From positions 248,001 through 312,000 of the forward strand of contig NZ_VITH01000006.1 in assembly GCF_007827815.1 (NCBI RefSeq): a DNA stretch of 64,000 nucleotides. Direction: 5' to 3'. This DNA comes from Azospirillum brasilense (GTDB lineage Bacteria; Pseudomonadota; Alphaproteobacteria; Azospirillales; Azospirillaceae). Position numbers and translations under genes: made by a program. Below are positions 8,199-16,398 of this stretch, piece by piece; within the stretch, counting starts at the first letter, position 1; each line of letters begins with the position of its first letter. The notes below the pieces were generated by a model. That model searched no databases. It was not told the DNA's origin and saw only the letters and a program-made list of their open reading frames with translations.

Positions 8199-9304
8199 TG
8201 ACCCGCTTCCTCTGCGACACCGCGATTCCCCAAGACCTCCTCCCCGACACCCCCGCCGCCGCCGCGGACTGGCTGGTCGCCGCCTCCGAGCCCTACGGCC
8301 TGACCTTCACCCGCGACGGCGACCGCCGGACGACGGACGGGCCGTTCGGCCGCCTGACGCTGACCGTGGGCACGGACGCGCTGCGTCTGCGGACGGAATC
8401 GGACAACCGCGGCCTCCTGGAGCGGTTCCGCGGCTCGGTCACCGAGCAGTTGCTCGGCCTGCTCGGGGAGGACGCGGCAATCGTCTGGACCGGCGACGTC
8501 GAGACCGGGGCGCTGTTCGCCGATTTCCGCGAAATCCGCGTCGCCGCCGTCCGCGACCTGACCCCGCGCCTGCGCCGCATCACCTTCCGCGGCCGGGACC
8601 TCGGCCGCTTCGCGACGTCGGACAACCTGCATGTCCGCCTCTATCTGCCGCCGCCGGGGCTGGAGGCGCCGTCCTGGCCGCGCCCCGGCCCCGACGGGCG
8701 GCCGGTCCTGCCCGACCCCGAGCGCCGGCCGGCGGTCCGCTACTACACTCTGCGGCGCGTCGATGCCGACGCCGGCGAGCTGGACATCGACGTCGTCCTT
8801 CACGGCGATGACGACCATTCCGGCGAGGCCCCCGGCGCCGACTTCGCCCGGCGGGCGCGGCCCGGCGACCTCTGCGGCATGTCCGGCCCCTACGGGCTCG
8901 GCGTTTCACCGGCCTCCTGGTACCTGCTGGCCGGCGACGAGACGGCCCTTCCCGCCATCGCCCGCATTTTGGAGGAGTTGCCCGACGACGCCGGCGGCAC
9001 CGCCCTGATCGAGGTGGAGGACGCGGCGGACGAGCTGCCGCTCCGGGCCCCCGCGGGAATCGCCGTGCGCTGGCTGCACCGCCGCAGCGCCGGGACGGCC
9101 AGCCCGCTGGTCGAGGCGGTGCGCGCCCTGACCCTCCCGGCGGACCGCGCCGGCCTCTTCGCCTGGGTCGCCTGCGAGTTCGACGACCTCGCCCGGCTGC
9201 GCGAGCATCTGCGTGGCTGCGGCATCGACCGCGACCGCATGCTCGCCGTCGCCTACTGGCGGCGCACCCCGCCGGGGGCGTCTGCCAAAGGAATTTCCGC
9301 ATGA
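8198..9304 (+). CDS. DUF2218-SIP fusion: siderophore-interacting ferric reductase
   Basis: A cytoplasmic FAD-dependent reductase, expected to release iron from the imported ferri-siderophore using NAD(P)H. The first 90 residues resemble DUF2218 (DRRTTDGPFGRLTLTVGTDA, then FRGSVTEQLLGLL). The remainder is a SIP/ViuB domain: REIRVAAVRDLTPRLRRITF, the FAD-binding VRYYTLRRVD, then GDETALPAIARILEELP and the family-typical C-terminus MLAVAYWRR. The ATG at 8198 overlaps the permease stop (ATGA); a longer upstream open frame is only a shadow of fhuB. The gene also overlaps the ATPase gene by 4 bp, so reductase and importer are co-translated. Fusion of these two domains occurs in other proteobacterial SIP proteins; the role of the DUF2218 part is not established. 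Confidence 0.9.
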   Translation: MTRFLCDTAIPQDLLPDTPAAAADWLVAASEPYGLTFTRDGDRRTTDGPFGRLTLTVGTDALRLRTESDNRGLLERFRGSVTEQLLGLLGEDAAIVWTGDVETGALFADFREIRVAAVRDLTPRLRRITFRGRDLGRFATSDNLHVRLYLPPPGLEAPSWPRPGPDGRPVLPDPERRPAVRYYTLRRVDADAGELDIDVVLHGDDDHSGEAPGADFARRARPGDLCGMSGPYGLGVSPASWYLLAGDETALPAIARILEELPDDAGGTALIEVEDAADELPLRAPAGIAVRWLHRRSAGTASPLVEAVRALTLPADRAGLFAWVACEFDDLARLREHLRGCGIDRDRMLAVAYWRRTPPGASAKGISA

Positions 9305-10089
9305 CGCCCGCCATGGAGCCGATGTTCCGCCTCGACGGGGTGCGCTTCGCCTTGCCGGGGCGCCTGCTGCTCGACCTGCCGTCCTGCGACCTGTTCCCCC
9401 ACCGGGTGACCGCGCTGATCGGCCACAACGGCTCCGGCAAATCGACCCTGCTGAAGATCCTCGCCCGCCAGCAGCCGCCGAGCGGCGGGCGGGTGCTGTT
9501 CGACGGCCGGCCCCTGGACCGCTGGAAACAGCGCGCCCTCGCCCGCCGCATCGGCTACCTGCCGCAGCACATGCCCGCGGCATCCGGGCTTCTGGTGCGC
9601 GAGCTGGTGGCGCTCGGCCGCTACCCCTGGCACGGCGCGCTCGGCGCCTTCCGCGCGGAGGACGCCCGCAAGGTGGAGGAAGCGCTGGCGCTGACCGACA
9701 CCGCGCCCTTCGCCGACCGGCTGGTCGACAGCCTGTCGGGCGGGGAGCGGCAGCGGGTGTGGCTGGCCATGCTGATCGCGCAGGACGCCGGCTGCCTGCT
9801 GCTCGACGAGCCAATCTCGGCGCTCGACGTCGCCCATCAGGTGGAGGTGCTGGCCCTGGTCCGCCGCCTGTCGCGCGAACGCGGCATCGGGGTGGTCGCG
9901 GTGCTGCACGACGTGAACATGGCGGCGCGCTTCTGCGACGACATCGTCGCCCTGCAGGGCGGGCGGCTGATCGACCGCGGACCTCCGGCCGAGATCATGA
10001 CGCCGGCCCGCCTGGACGCCATCTACGGGGTGCCGATGGCGGTGATCCCCCACCCGGACAGCGGCGAGCCGGTCGCGCTGGTGCGCTGA
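9301..10089 (+). CDS. fhuC: Iron-siderophore ABC transporter ATPase (FhuC-like)
   Basis: The nucleotide-binding subunit that powers the FhuB-like channel. Walker A is GHNGSGKST near residue 42, the Q-loop is in YLPQHMP, the signature is LSGGERQRV, Walker B is [12 protein letters not shown], and the switch histidine is in VLHDVNMAA. The EPISALD / [16 protein letters not shown] pattern is typical of the FhuC/FecE group. It overlaps the reductase gene by 4 bp and is the last gene of the first iron block. The following gene is on the opposite strand 16 bp downstream. Confidence 0.93.
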   Translation: MTPAMEPMFRLDGVRFALPGRLLLDLPSCDLFPHRVTALIGHNGSGKSTLLKILARQQPPSGGRVLFDGRPLDRWKQRALARRIGYLPQHMPAASGLLVRELVALGRYPWHGALGAFRAEDARKVEEALALTDTAPFADRLVDSLSGGERQRVWLAMLIAQDAGCLLLDEPISALDVAHQVEVLALVRRLSRERGIGVVAVLHDVNMAARFCDDIVALQGGRLIDRGPPAEIMTPARLDAIYGVPMAVIPHPDSGEPVALVR

Positions 10090-10105
10090 GCACCGGCGGG
10101 CACCC

Positions 10106-10714
10106 TCACGCCCCGCCGTCTCCCACGCCGTTTCCCAGGATGCCGAGCTGACGGCGCAGCGCCGCCAGGATCTCCGCCGACCGGTCCGGATCGGTCAGTG
10201 CGGTGGCGCGGGCCAGCGCCATGCCGCCGACCAGGGCCGACACGATGGCGATGGCGCGGTCGCGGCGCTCGGCGGCGCCCTCCCCGTCCCGCTCCGGCAG
10301 GCGCTCTTCCACTGCCGCGAAGAAGCCCTCGACGCCGGTTCCGAAGCGCTCCTGCACCGCCGGGTCCTGCCGCGCCACCTCCCCGGCGAAGGCGGCCATC
10401 GGGCAGCCGGCGTCCGGCCGGTCGCGGTGCCGCTCGCTCAGATAGCGCGTCAGGAAGGCGTCGAGCGGCCCCTCCGGCGACGCCTCGTCGGCGGGCAGCC
10501 GGCCGAGGCTCTCCGCGAAGGCGGCCTCGCACGCCTCGGCGGCCAGCGCGTCCTTCGAGGCGAAATGGCCGTAGAAGCCGCCGTGGGTCAGCCCGGCGGC
10601 CTTGGTGATCTCCGCCACCCCAACCTTGTCGAACCCGCGCTCGCGGAACAGGCGTCCCGCCGCCTTGACGATGGCGGCGCGGTTCTCCGCCGCCTTTTCC
10701 TTGGAAACCTTCAC
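10106..10714 (-). CDS. TetR/AcrR-family transcriptional regulator
   Basis: A 202-residue one-component repressor. The N-terminal helix-turn-helix occupies about residues 10-60 ([39 protein letters not shown]). The C-terminal ligand domain has [20 protein letters not shown], typical of the YcdC/LmrA-like TetR_C subgroup. The start codon is a GTG. It is divergently transcribed from an SDR-thiolase-MFS operon, and the intergenic space carries a perfect 8-bp-arm palindrome (10768-10789) that is the likely operator for both promoters. The inducer is unknown; the neighbouring oxidoreductase, thiolase and transporter suggest a small organic acid or ketone. Confidence 0.9.
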   Translation of the reverse strand: MKVSKEKAAENRAAIVKAAGRLFRERGFDKVGVAEITKAAGLTHGGFYGHFASKDALAAEACEAAFAESLGRLPADEASPEGPLDAFLTRYLSERHRDRPDAGCPMAAFAGEVARQDPAVQERFGTGVEGFFAAVEERLPERDGEGAAERRDRAIAIVSALVGGMALARATALTDPDRSAEILAALRRQLGILGNGVGDGGA

Positions 10715-10767
10715 GTCGTCACCCTGTGCATGGCTGCCACGCCCTCATCGTGGGAGGTCGCGGCGAT

Positions 10768-10813
10768 ATTCATGATGGACGTCATGAATAAGTCCATTCA
10801 TGATGACCATCAT
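10768..10813. promoter_or_regulatory. TetR operator region
   Basis: ATTCATGA and TCATGAAT form a perfect 8-bp inverted repeat with a 6-bp spacer (10768-10789). A second, shorter palindrome ATGATG-AC-CATCAT follows at 10800-10813, and the left arm ATTCATGATG recurs at 10796. Placement between the divergent tetR and SDR genes makes these the probable repressor sites. Confidence 0.6.
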
Positions 10814-10840
10814 CATAACTCAGCGGGCATGGAGAGGACA

Positions 10841-11596
10841 ATGACGGATATGAGCGGCGGCGTGGCCCTGGTCACCGGCGGCACCTCGGGCATCGGGCGG
10901 GCGACCGCGCTGGCCTTCGCCAAGGCGGGCGCCACGGCCGTCGTCACCGGGCGGCGCGAGGCGGAGGGGCTGGAGACGGTGGACCTCGTCCGGCAGGCCG
11001 GCGGGCGCGCCGTCTTCGTCCAGGCCGACGTCGCCGACGCCGAGGAGGTCGCTGCCCTGTTCGCCCGGATCGAGCGGGACCACGGCCGGCTCGACTACGC
11101 CTTCAACAACGCCGGCATCCATTTCGGCCGCTCGGTGGCCGACACCACGGAGGCCGACTTCGACCGCATGGTCGCCGTCAACATCAAGGGCGTCTGGCTG
11201 TGCCTGAAGCACGAGCTGCCGATCATGCTGCGGCAGGGCAAGGGCGCCATCGTGTCCACCGGCTCGGTGCTGGGCCAGATCGGTCTGGCCGGCAACAGCG
11301 TCTATTCCGCCAGCAAGGCGGCGGTCGAGGGCATGACCCGCAGCGTCGCCATCGAGGTCGCCAAGTCCGGCGTGCGCGTCAACGCCGTCTGCCCGGCGAT
11401 CATCCAGACGCCGATGAGCGCCGGCTCCTTCGGCGGCGAGGAGGCGGTCAACGCGGCGCTCGGCCCGCTGCACCCGGTCGGTCGCGTCGGCCAGCCGCGC
11501 GAGGTCGCCGACACCGTGGTCTGGCTGTGCTCCGACGCCGCGTCCTTCATCACCGGCCAGTCGATCAACATCGACGGCGGCCTGACGGTGCAGTGA
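10841..11596 (+). CDS. SDR-family oxidoreductase
   Basis: A classical short-chain dehydrogenase of 251 residues. It has the NAD(P)-binding glycine motif [12 protein letters not shown] near residue 12, NNAG (FNNAGIHFG), the catalytic Ser in VSTGSVLGQ, and the YSASK active-site motif. It ends with the family segment [17 protein letters not shown]. The ATG at 10841 is preceded by GGAGAGGA. It leads an operon with a thiolase (28 bp gap) and an MFS transporter, and its promoter overlaps the TetR palindromes. Reduction or oxidation of a hydroxy/keto compound feeding the thiolase is a reasonable inference; the substrate cannot be read from the sequence. Confidence 0.92.
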   Translation: MTDMSGGVALVTGGTSGIGRATALAFAKAGATAVVTGRREAEGLETVDLVRQAGGRAVFVQADVADAEEVAALFARIERDHGRLDYAFNNAGIHFGRSVADTTEADFDRMVAVNIKGVWLCLKHELPIMLRQGKGAIVSTGSVLGQIGLAGNSVYSASKAAVEGMTRSVAIEVAKSGVRVNAVCPAIIQTPMSAGSFGGEEAVNAALGPLHPVGRVGQPREVADTVVWLCSDAASFITGQSINIDGGLTVQ

Positions 11597-11624
11597 TCCC
11601 CACCCCATTCAGGAGTTCGCGATC

Positions 11625-12815
11625 ATGGAAACCCTCGACCCCGTCGTCATCGTGTCCGCCGCGCGCACGCCGCTCGGCCGTTTCCAGGGGGAGCTGTCGG
11701 CCCTGCCCGCCCACGCGCTGGGCGCCCACGCCGTTCGTGCGGCGCTGAGCCGCGCCGGGTTGGCGCCGGAGCGTGTGGACGAGGTCCTGCTCGGCTGCGT
11801 GCTCCCCGCCGGCCAGGGGCAGGCGCCGGCCCGGCAGGCGGCGCGCGGCGCCGGTCTGCCCGACGCCACCGGCGCCACCACCGTCAACAAGGTTTGCGGC
11901 TCCGGCATGAAGGCGACGATGCTCGCCCACGACCTGCTCCGCGCCGGCTCCGCCGACCTCGTGGTCGCCGGCGGCATGGAGTCGATGTCCAACGCGCCCT
12001 ACCTGCTGGCCAAGGCCCGCGGCGGCTACCGCATCGGGCACGACCGCATCCTCGACCACCTGATGCTCGACGGGCTGGAGGACGCCTATGAGGGCGGGCG
12101 CCCGATGGGCGATTTCGGCGAGGCGACCGCCGACCTCTACGGTTTCACCCGCGCTGAGCAGGACGCCTACGCCGTCGAGACGCTGACCCGCGCCCGCGCC
12201 GCCATCGCGAGCGGCGCCTTCGCCGCCGAGATCGCGCCCGTCACCCTGGCCGTCAAGGGCGGGGAGCGGACTGTCGCCGACGACGAGAACCCGCTGAAGG
12301 TCGCGCCGGAGAAGATCCCCGGCCTGAAGCCGGCCTTCCGCCGCGACGGCACGATCACCGCCGCTAGCTCCTCGGCCAACGCCGACGGGGCGGCGGCGCT
12401 ACTGCTCACCCGCCGCTCGTTGGCCGAGCGCGAGGGGCTGCCCGTGCTGGCGACCCTCCTCGGCCACGCCACCCACAGCCAGGACCCGGCCTGGTTCACC
12501 ACCGCACCCATCCCGGCGATCCGCAAGCTGCTCGACCGCGTCGGCTGGGGTGTCGACGACGTCGACCTGTTCGAGATCAACGAGGCCTTCGCGGTCGTCG
12601 CCATGGCGGCGCAACGCGACCTCGGCATTCCGCGCGACGTGTTGAACGTCAACGGCGGGGCCTGCGCGCTCGGCCATCCCATCGGCGCCACCGGCGCGCG
12701 GCTGATCGTGACGCTGCTGCACGCGCTGGCCGCGCGGGGGCTGCGCCGCGGCGTCGCCTCCCTGTGCATCGGCGGCGGCGAGGCCACCGCCATCGCGGTC
12801 GAACGGCCCGCCTGA
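11625..12815 (+). CDS. Thiolase family protein (acetyl-CoA C-acyltransferase)
   Basis: A 396-residue thiolase that cleaves or condenses 3-oxoacyl-CoA. The acyl-accepting cysteine lies in NKVCGSGMKA near residue 89, followed by GGMESMSNAPYLL. The C-terminal half has NVNGGACALGHPIGATGARL with the catalytic histidine, and the second cysteine in SLCIGGGEATA. Full length and all active-site residues are present. An AGGAG sits upstream of the ATG. It lies between an SDR enzyme and an MFS transporter under a TetR regulator, so it probably serves a dedicated catabolic route rather than general beta-oxidation. The SDR could supply its keto substrate. Confidence 0.94.
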   Translation: METLDPVVIVSAARTPLGRFQGELSALPAHALGAHAVRAALSRAGLAPERVDEVLLGCVLPAGQGQAPARQAARGAGLPDATGATTVNKVCGSGMKATMLAHDLLRAGSADLVVAGGMESMSNAPYLLAKARGGYRIGHDRILDHLMLDGLEDAYEGGRPMGDFGEATADLYGFTRAEQDAYAVETLTRARAAIASGAFAAEIAPVTLAVKGGERTVADDENPLKVAPEKIPGLKPAFRRDGTITAASSSANADGAAALLLTRRSLAEREGLPVLATLLGHATHSQDPAWFTTAPIPAIRKLLDRVGWGVDDVDLFEINEAFAVVAMAAQRDLGIPRDVLNVNGGACALGHPIGATGARLIVTLLHALAARGLRRGVASLCIGGGEATAIAVERPA

Positions 12816-12843
12816 CCCTTTCCGCCAGACCGGAACCCCATCC

Positions 12844-14130
12844 ATGCTGTCCTCCCCCGTCGCCGCCGCGCTGGCGCGGCGCAACGTCCATTACGGCTGG
12901 GCCGTCGTCGGCGTCACCTTCCTGACCATGCTGGTGTCCGCCGGTGCGGTCGGCGCCCCCGGCGTCCTCCTGCTGCCCCTGCAGCGCGAGTTCGGCTGGT
13001 CCACCGCCGACATCTCCATAGCACTCGCCATCCGCCTGCTGCTGTTCGGCCTGATGGGGCCGTTCGCCGCCGCGCTCATCAACCGCTACGGCGTCAAGCG
13101 GATGGTGCTGTCCTCGCTGACGCTGGTCAGCGGCGGGCTTCTGCTGTCGCTCGCCATGCGCGAGGTCTGGCAGCTGATCCTGCTCTGGGGCTTCGTCGTC
13201 GGCTTCGGCACCGGCCTGACCGCCATGGTGCTGGGCGCCACCGTGGCGACGCGCTGGTTCAGCCGGCGGCGCGGGCTGGTCGTCGGGCTTCTGACCGCCA
13301 GCTCGGCCACCGGGCAGCTCGTCTTCATGCCGCTGCTGTCGATGCTGACCGAGCAGATGGGCTGGCGCGTCGCGCTGGCGCTGCTGTGCGGGCTGCTGTG
13401 GGTGGCGGCGCTGGCCGTGCTCGCCCTGATGCGCGACCGTCCGTCCGACCTCGGGCTGGCCGCCTATGGCGAGGAGGGTGCGGCGACCGCCCCGCCGCCG
13501 CCCGCCGGTTCGGTGGTGGCCGCCGCCTTGGGCGCCCTGCGCGACGCGTCGAAGACGCGGGTCTTCTGGGTGCTGTTCGCCACCTTCTTCGTCTGCGGGG
13601 CGAGCACCAACGGGCTGATCCAGACCCACCTGATCCCGCTCTGCGTCGATTTCGGCGTGCCGGAGGTGCGGGCCGCCGGCTTGCTGGCGCTGATGGGCGT
13701 CTTCGACTTCGTCGGCACGGTCGCCTCGGGCTGGCTGTCCGACCGCTACGACAACCGCTGGCTCCTGTTCTGGTATTACGGGCTGCGCGGGGTGTCGCTG
13801 CTGTTCCTGCCCTATTCCGACTTCACCCTCTACGGCCTGTCGCTGTTCGCGGTGTTCTACGGGCTGGACTGGATCGCCACCGTACCGCCGACCGTCCGGC
13901 TGACGGCGGAACGCTTCGGGCGGGAGCGCGCCAACCTCGTCTTCGGCTGGATCTTCGCCGGGCACCAGATCGGTGCGGCCTGCGCCGCCTTCGGGGCCGG
14001 CTACGCCCGCAGCACGCTGGACAGCTACCTGCCGGCCTTCTTCATCGCCGGGCTGCTCTGCCTGGGGGCCGCGCTGCTGGTCCCGACGCTGGGCCGCGCC
14101 CCGGCCGCCAAGCCGGTGCCGGCGACCTGA
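12844..14130 (+). CDS. MFS transporter
   Basis: A 428-residue major-facilitator protein with twelve predicted membrane helices. It begins with RRNVHYGWAVVGVTFLTMLV and a helix-2/3 loop RYGVKRMV, and has a second-half repeat GWLSDRYDNRWLLF, the MFS A-like motif between helices 8 and 9. The HYGWAVV start resembles the oxalate/formate antiporter-like and monocarboxylate-type MFS groups. It is the last gene of the TetR-controlled operon, 28 bp after the thiolase, and presumably imports the compound degraded by the SDR and thiolase or exports a product. The cargo is not identifiable from the sequence. Confidence 0.9.
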   Translation: MLSSPVAAALARRNVHYGWAVVGVTFLTMLVSAGAVGAPGVLLLPLQREFGWSTADISIALAIRLLLFGLMGPFAAALINRYGVKRMVLSSLTLVSGGLLLSLAMREVWQLILLWGFVVGFGTGLTAMVLGATVATRWFSRRRGLVVGLLTASSATGQLVFMPLLSMLTEQMGWRVALALLCGLLWVAALAVLALMRDRPSDLGLAAYGEEGAATAPPPPAGSVVAAALGALRDASKTRVFWVLFATFFVCGASTNGLIQTHLIPLCVDFGVPEVRAAGLLALMGVFDFVGTVASGWLSDRYDNRWLLFWYYGLRGVSLLFLPYSDFTLYGLSLFAVFYGLDWIATVPPTVRLTAERFGRERANLVFGWIFAGHQIGAACAAFGAGYARSTLDSYLPAFFIAGLLCLGAALLVPTLGRAPAAKPVPAT

Positions 14131-14168
14131 GAGTGCCCCATCCAACGGAACTGCATTGGCGCGGTTAG

Positions 14169-14286
14169 CCCTCTCCCCTCTGGGGAGAGGGTGGCCCGAA
14201 GGGCCAGTGAGGGGGATGCGCGTGGCGGGACGTCCGGCAAAAGCGCAACCCCCTCACCCTAACCCTCTCCCCAGAGGGGAGAGGGG
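14169..14286. repeat. Interspersed palindromic repeat, copy 1
   Basis: This element is bounded by the palindromes CCCTCTCCCCTCTGGGGAGA (left) and CTCTCCCCAGAGGGGAGAGG (right). A variable centre includes GGCCCGAAGGGCC and GCAAAAGCGCAACC. Its right half is the exact reverse complement of the left half of the element at 26316-26447. This REP/RUP-like unit sits in a 261-bp gap after the MFS gene and before lysR. Confidence 0.75.
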
Positions 14287-14391
14287 ACAATTAAAGCCCC
14301 ATCGACTTCGCGCCGGGCTGTGCTTAGATAGGCGCAACCCGGCCCGCTCCGTTTGTGTGCTGGCCGCCCCCACTGCGTCGATGGACCGACC

Positions 14392-15390
14392 ATGGACAAA
14401 CTGCACGCGATGCGCGTCTTCGTCCGCGTCGTCGAGGTCAACAGCTTCACCAAGGCCGCCGACACGCTGGGCCTGCCGCGCGCCTCGGTGACGACGACCA
14501 TCCAGAACCTGGAGGCGGCGCTCGGCGTGCGCCTGCTCCAGCGGACAACCCGCAAGCTGAGCCTGACGCTCGACGGCGCCGCCTATCTGGAAGGCGCCAC
14601 CCGCATCCTCTCCGACCTGGAGGAGATCGAGACCTCCTTCACCAGCGCCCGCAAGACGCCGCGCGGGCGGTTGCGGGTGGACATGCCGGGCTCGGTCGGG
14701 CGGCTCATCATCATCCCGACCATCCACGAGTTCCACGCCCGCTACCCCGACATCGAGATCATGATCGGGATGAGCGACCGCCCCATCGACCTGATCCAGG
14801 AGGGGGTGGACTGCGTGCTGCGCGTCGGCGACCTGGTGGATTCCAGCCTGATCGCCCGCCGGGTCGGCGCCTTCCGCCCGGTGACCGTCGCCAGCCCGGC
14901 CTATCTCGCCCGCCACGGCACGCCCAGGACCATCGAGGAGCTGGAGGGCCACAGCGCCGTCAACTACTTCACGCGCACCGGCAAGATGCACGAGATGAGC
15001 TTCGAGCGCGACGGCGTCGTCCACGAGGTGAAGCTGAACGGCCCCGTCTCGGTCAACGACGCCGACGCCTACGTCACCTGCGCGCTGGAGGGGCTGGGCA
15101 TCGGGCAGACCGCCCGCTTCATGGCGCTGCCCCACCTGCGCAGCGGCGCCCTGGTGGAGATCCTCAAGGAGTGGCGCCCGGCCCTGATGCCCATCTCCGC
15201 GCTCTACCCGCACAACCGCCACCTGTCGCCCAAGGTCCGCGCCTTCGTCGACTGGGTCGCCGAGCTGTTCGAGGGCTGCCCGCTGATGCAGGGCGAGGAG
15301 ATCGACGGTTACGAGTGTCCGGAGCGGGAGAAGCCCAAGCCCGCTCCCGCCACCGCGGAACCGGAGGGCGCCCGTCTCTGCGTGGTGTGA
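14392..15390 (+). CDS. LysR-family transcriptional regulator
   Basis: A 332-residue LysR-type regulator. The N-terminal winged helix-turn-helix begins MDKLHAMRVFVRVVEVNSFT and includes AADTLGLPRASVTTTIQNLE, followed by TTRKLSLTLDG. The effector-binding domain starts near residue 95 with GRLRVDMPGSVGRLIIIPTI and ends with a polar tail rich in Pro and Ala. The DTLGLPRASVTTTIQNLE helix belongs to the CrgA/PA2220-like group, often linked to efflux or redox genes. The ATG at 14392 fits the family start; a longer frame begins 39 bp earlier. It lies directly upstream, and on the same strand, of the hydrolase-RND efflux operon it probably controls through the inverted repeats at 15405-15470. Confidence 0.93.
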   Translation: MDKLHAMRVFVRVVEVNSFTKAADTLGLPRASVTTTIQNLEAALGVRLLQRTTRKLSLTLDGAAYLEGATRILSDLEEIETSFTSARKTPRGRLRVDMPGSVGRLIIIPTIHEFHARYPDIEIMIGMSDRPIDLIQEGVDCVLRVGDLVDSSLIARRVGAFRPVTVASPAYLARHGTPRTIEELEGHSAVNYFTRTGKMHEMSFERDGVVHEVKLNGPVSVNDADAYVTCALEGLGIGQTARFMALPHLRSGALVEILKEWRPALMPISALYPHNRHLSPKVRAFVDWVAELFEGCPLMQGEEIDGYECPEREKPKPAPATAEPEGARLCVV

Positions 15391-15404
15391 GCCGGGCCTC
15401 CTGT

Positions 15405-15470
15405 GGATCGGATTGTTCATGCGATCCGAATTGTGTTGCCGTTGACCGCGTATTTATTCCGACCGGTCAA
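15405..15470. promoter_or_regulatory. Inverted repeats before the hydrolase-RND operon
   Basis: Nested inverted repeats lie here: GGATCG (15405-15410) with CGATCC (15422-15427), and the offset TCGGAT/ATCCGA pair. A second pair, TTGACCG (15442-15448) with CGGTCAA (15464-15470), has a 15-bp spacer. LysR proteins bind such imperfect dyads near the promoter. The TTGACC could double as a -35 element. Confidence 0.45.
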
Positions 15471-15526
15471 ACGCCCACACTCCCTCCTGTTGCAATGCGG
15501 GAGGGGTGCCGGGGCACCGTCGGATC

Positions 15527-16378
15527 ATGGGCCGCTCGTCGGATCAGTCGAACACACGCAGTACCGGGACGGAGCCGTGCCGGCTTTCGGTCGATGACCG
15601 GACCATCGCCGGCCACGCCCAGGACATCCGGCTGCGGCTCTACCGGCCGCTGATCGGGCTGACCGTCCCGGCCCTGCTGTACCTGCACGGCGGCGGCTTC
15701 ACCTCCGGTTCGCTGGAGGAGGCCGAGACCGCCGCCGCCGCCATCGCGGAGAGCGTGCCGGCGCTGGTCGTCTCGGTCGGCTATTCGCTGGCCCCGGCCC
15801 ACTGCTTCCCCACCGCCGCCCACGACGCCCACCAAGCCGCCCTGTGGACCCTGGCCGAAGCCCGCGACCTGAACATCGCCAAGGACGGGCTGGGCGTCGC
15901 CGGGCACGACGCCGGCGGCCATGTCGCCGCCTCGCTGACCTTCCTGGCGCGCGACCAGGGCGCGGTGGACATCCGCGCCCAGGCGCTGCTCGGCCCCATG
16001 CTGGACCCCAGCCTGACCCGCGCCGGCGACGCCCAGGCCATGCAGTGCGACGTTCCGGCGACCGCCTACGCCCGCTGCTACCGCGCCTATCTGCCCGACG
16101 CCGCGCAGCGCGTGCACCCCTACGCCGCACCGCTGGATTCCCGCCGGCTGGCCGGGCTGCCGCCGACGCTGATCGTCACCGCGCAGAAGGACGTCCTGCG
16201 CATCGAGGCGGAGCAGTACGCCGCCAACCTGATCGGAGCCGGCGTGCCCACCGAGGTCACCCGCTTCCCCGCCATTTCGCACGCCGCCCTGCCCGGCCAT
16301 CGCCCGGCGCTGCTGGCGGTCGCCGACTTTTTCCGCCGCCGCCTGTCCTCCGCGGACGGCCGCGGCGTCCCCGTCTGA
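15527..16378 (+). CDS. Alpha/beta hydrolase-fold protein with nucleophile Ser replaced by Asp
   Basis: A hydrolase of the hormone-sensitive-lipase/acetyl-esterase (HSL) fold, about 283 residues. The oxyanion motif HGGGF is present near residue 46. At the nucleophile elbow the expected GDSAGG reads GHDAGG (VAGHDAGGHVAA), so the catalytic Ser position is Asp. The acid and His region (TLIVTAQKDVLR, then FPAISHAALPGH) is retained. The protein is probably not a normal serine esterase; it could be a binding protein or use Asp chemistry. Start is uncertain: ATG 15527 or GTG 15506. It precedes the membrane-fusion and RND genes by 20 bp, so it is co-expressed with the pump and probably recognises or modifies the same compound. 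Confidence 0.85.
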   Translation: MGRSSDQSNTRSTGTEPCRLSVDDRTIAGHAQDIRLRLYRPLIGLTVPALLYLHGGGFTSGSLEEAETAAAAIAESVPALVVSVGYSLAPAHCFPTAAHDAHQAALWTLAEARDLNIAKDGLGVAGHDAGGHVAASLTFLARDQGAVDIRAQALLGPMLDPSLTRAGDAQAMQCDVPATAYARCYRAYLPDAAQRVHPYAAPLDSRRLAGLPPTLIVTAQKDVLRIEAEQYAANLIGAGVPTEVTRFPAISHAALPGHRPALLAVADFFRRRLSSADGRGVPV

Positions 16379-16398
16379 CTCCCCAGGAGAGTGGTCCC

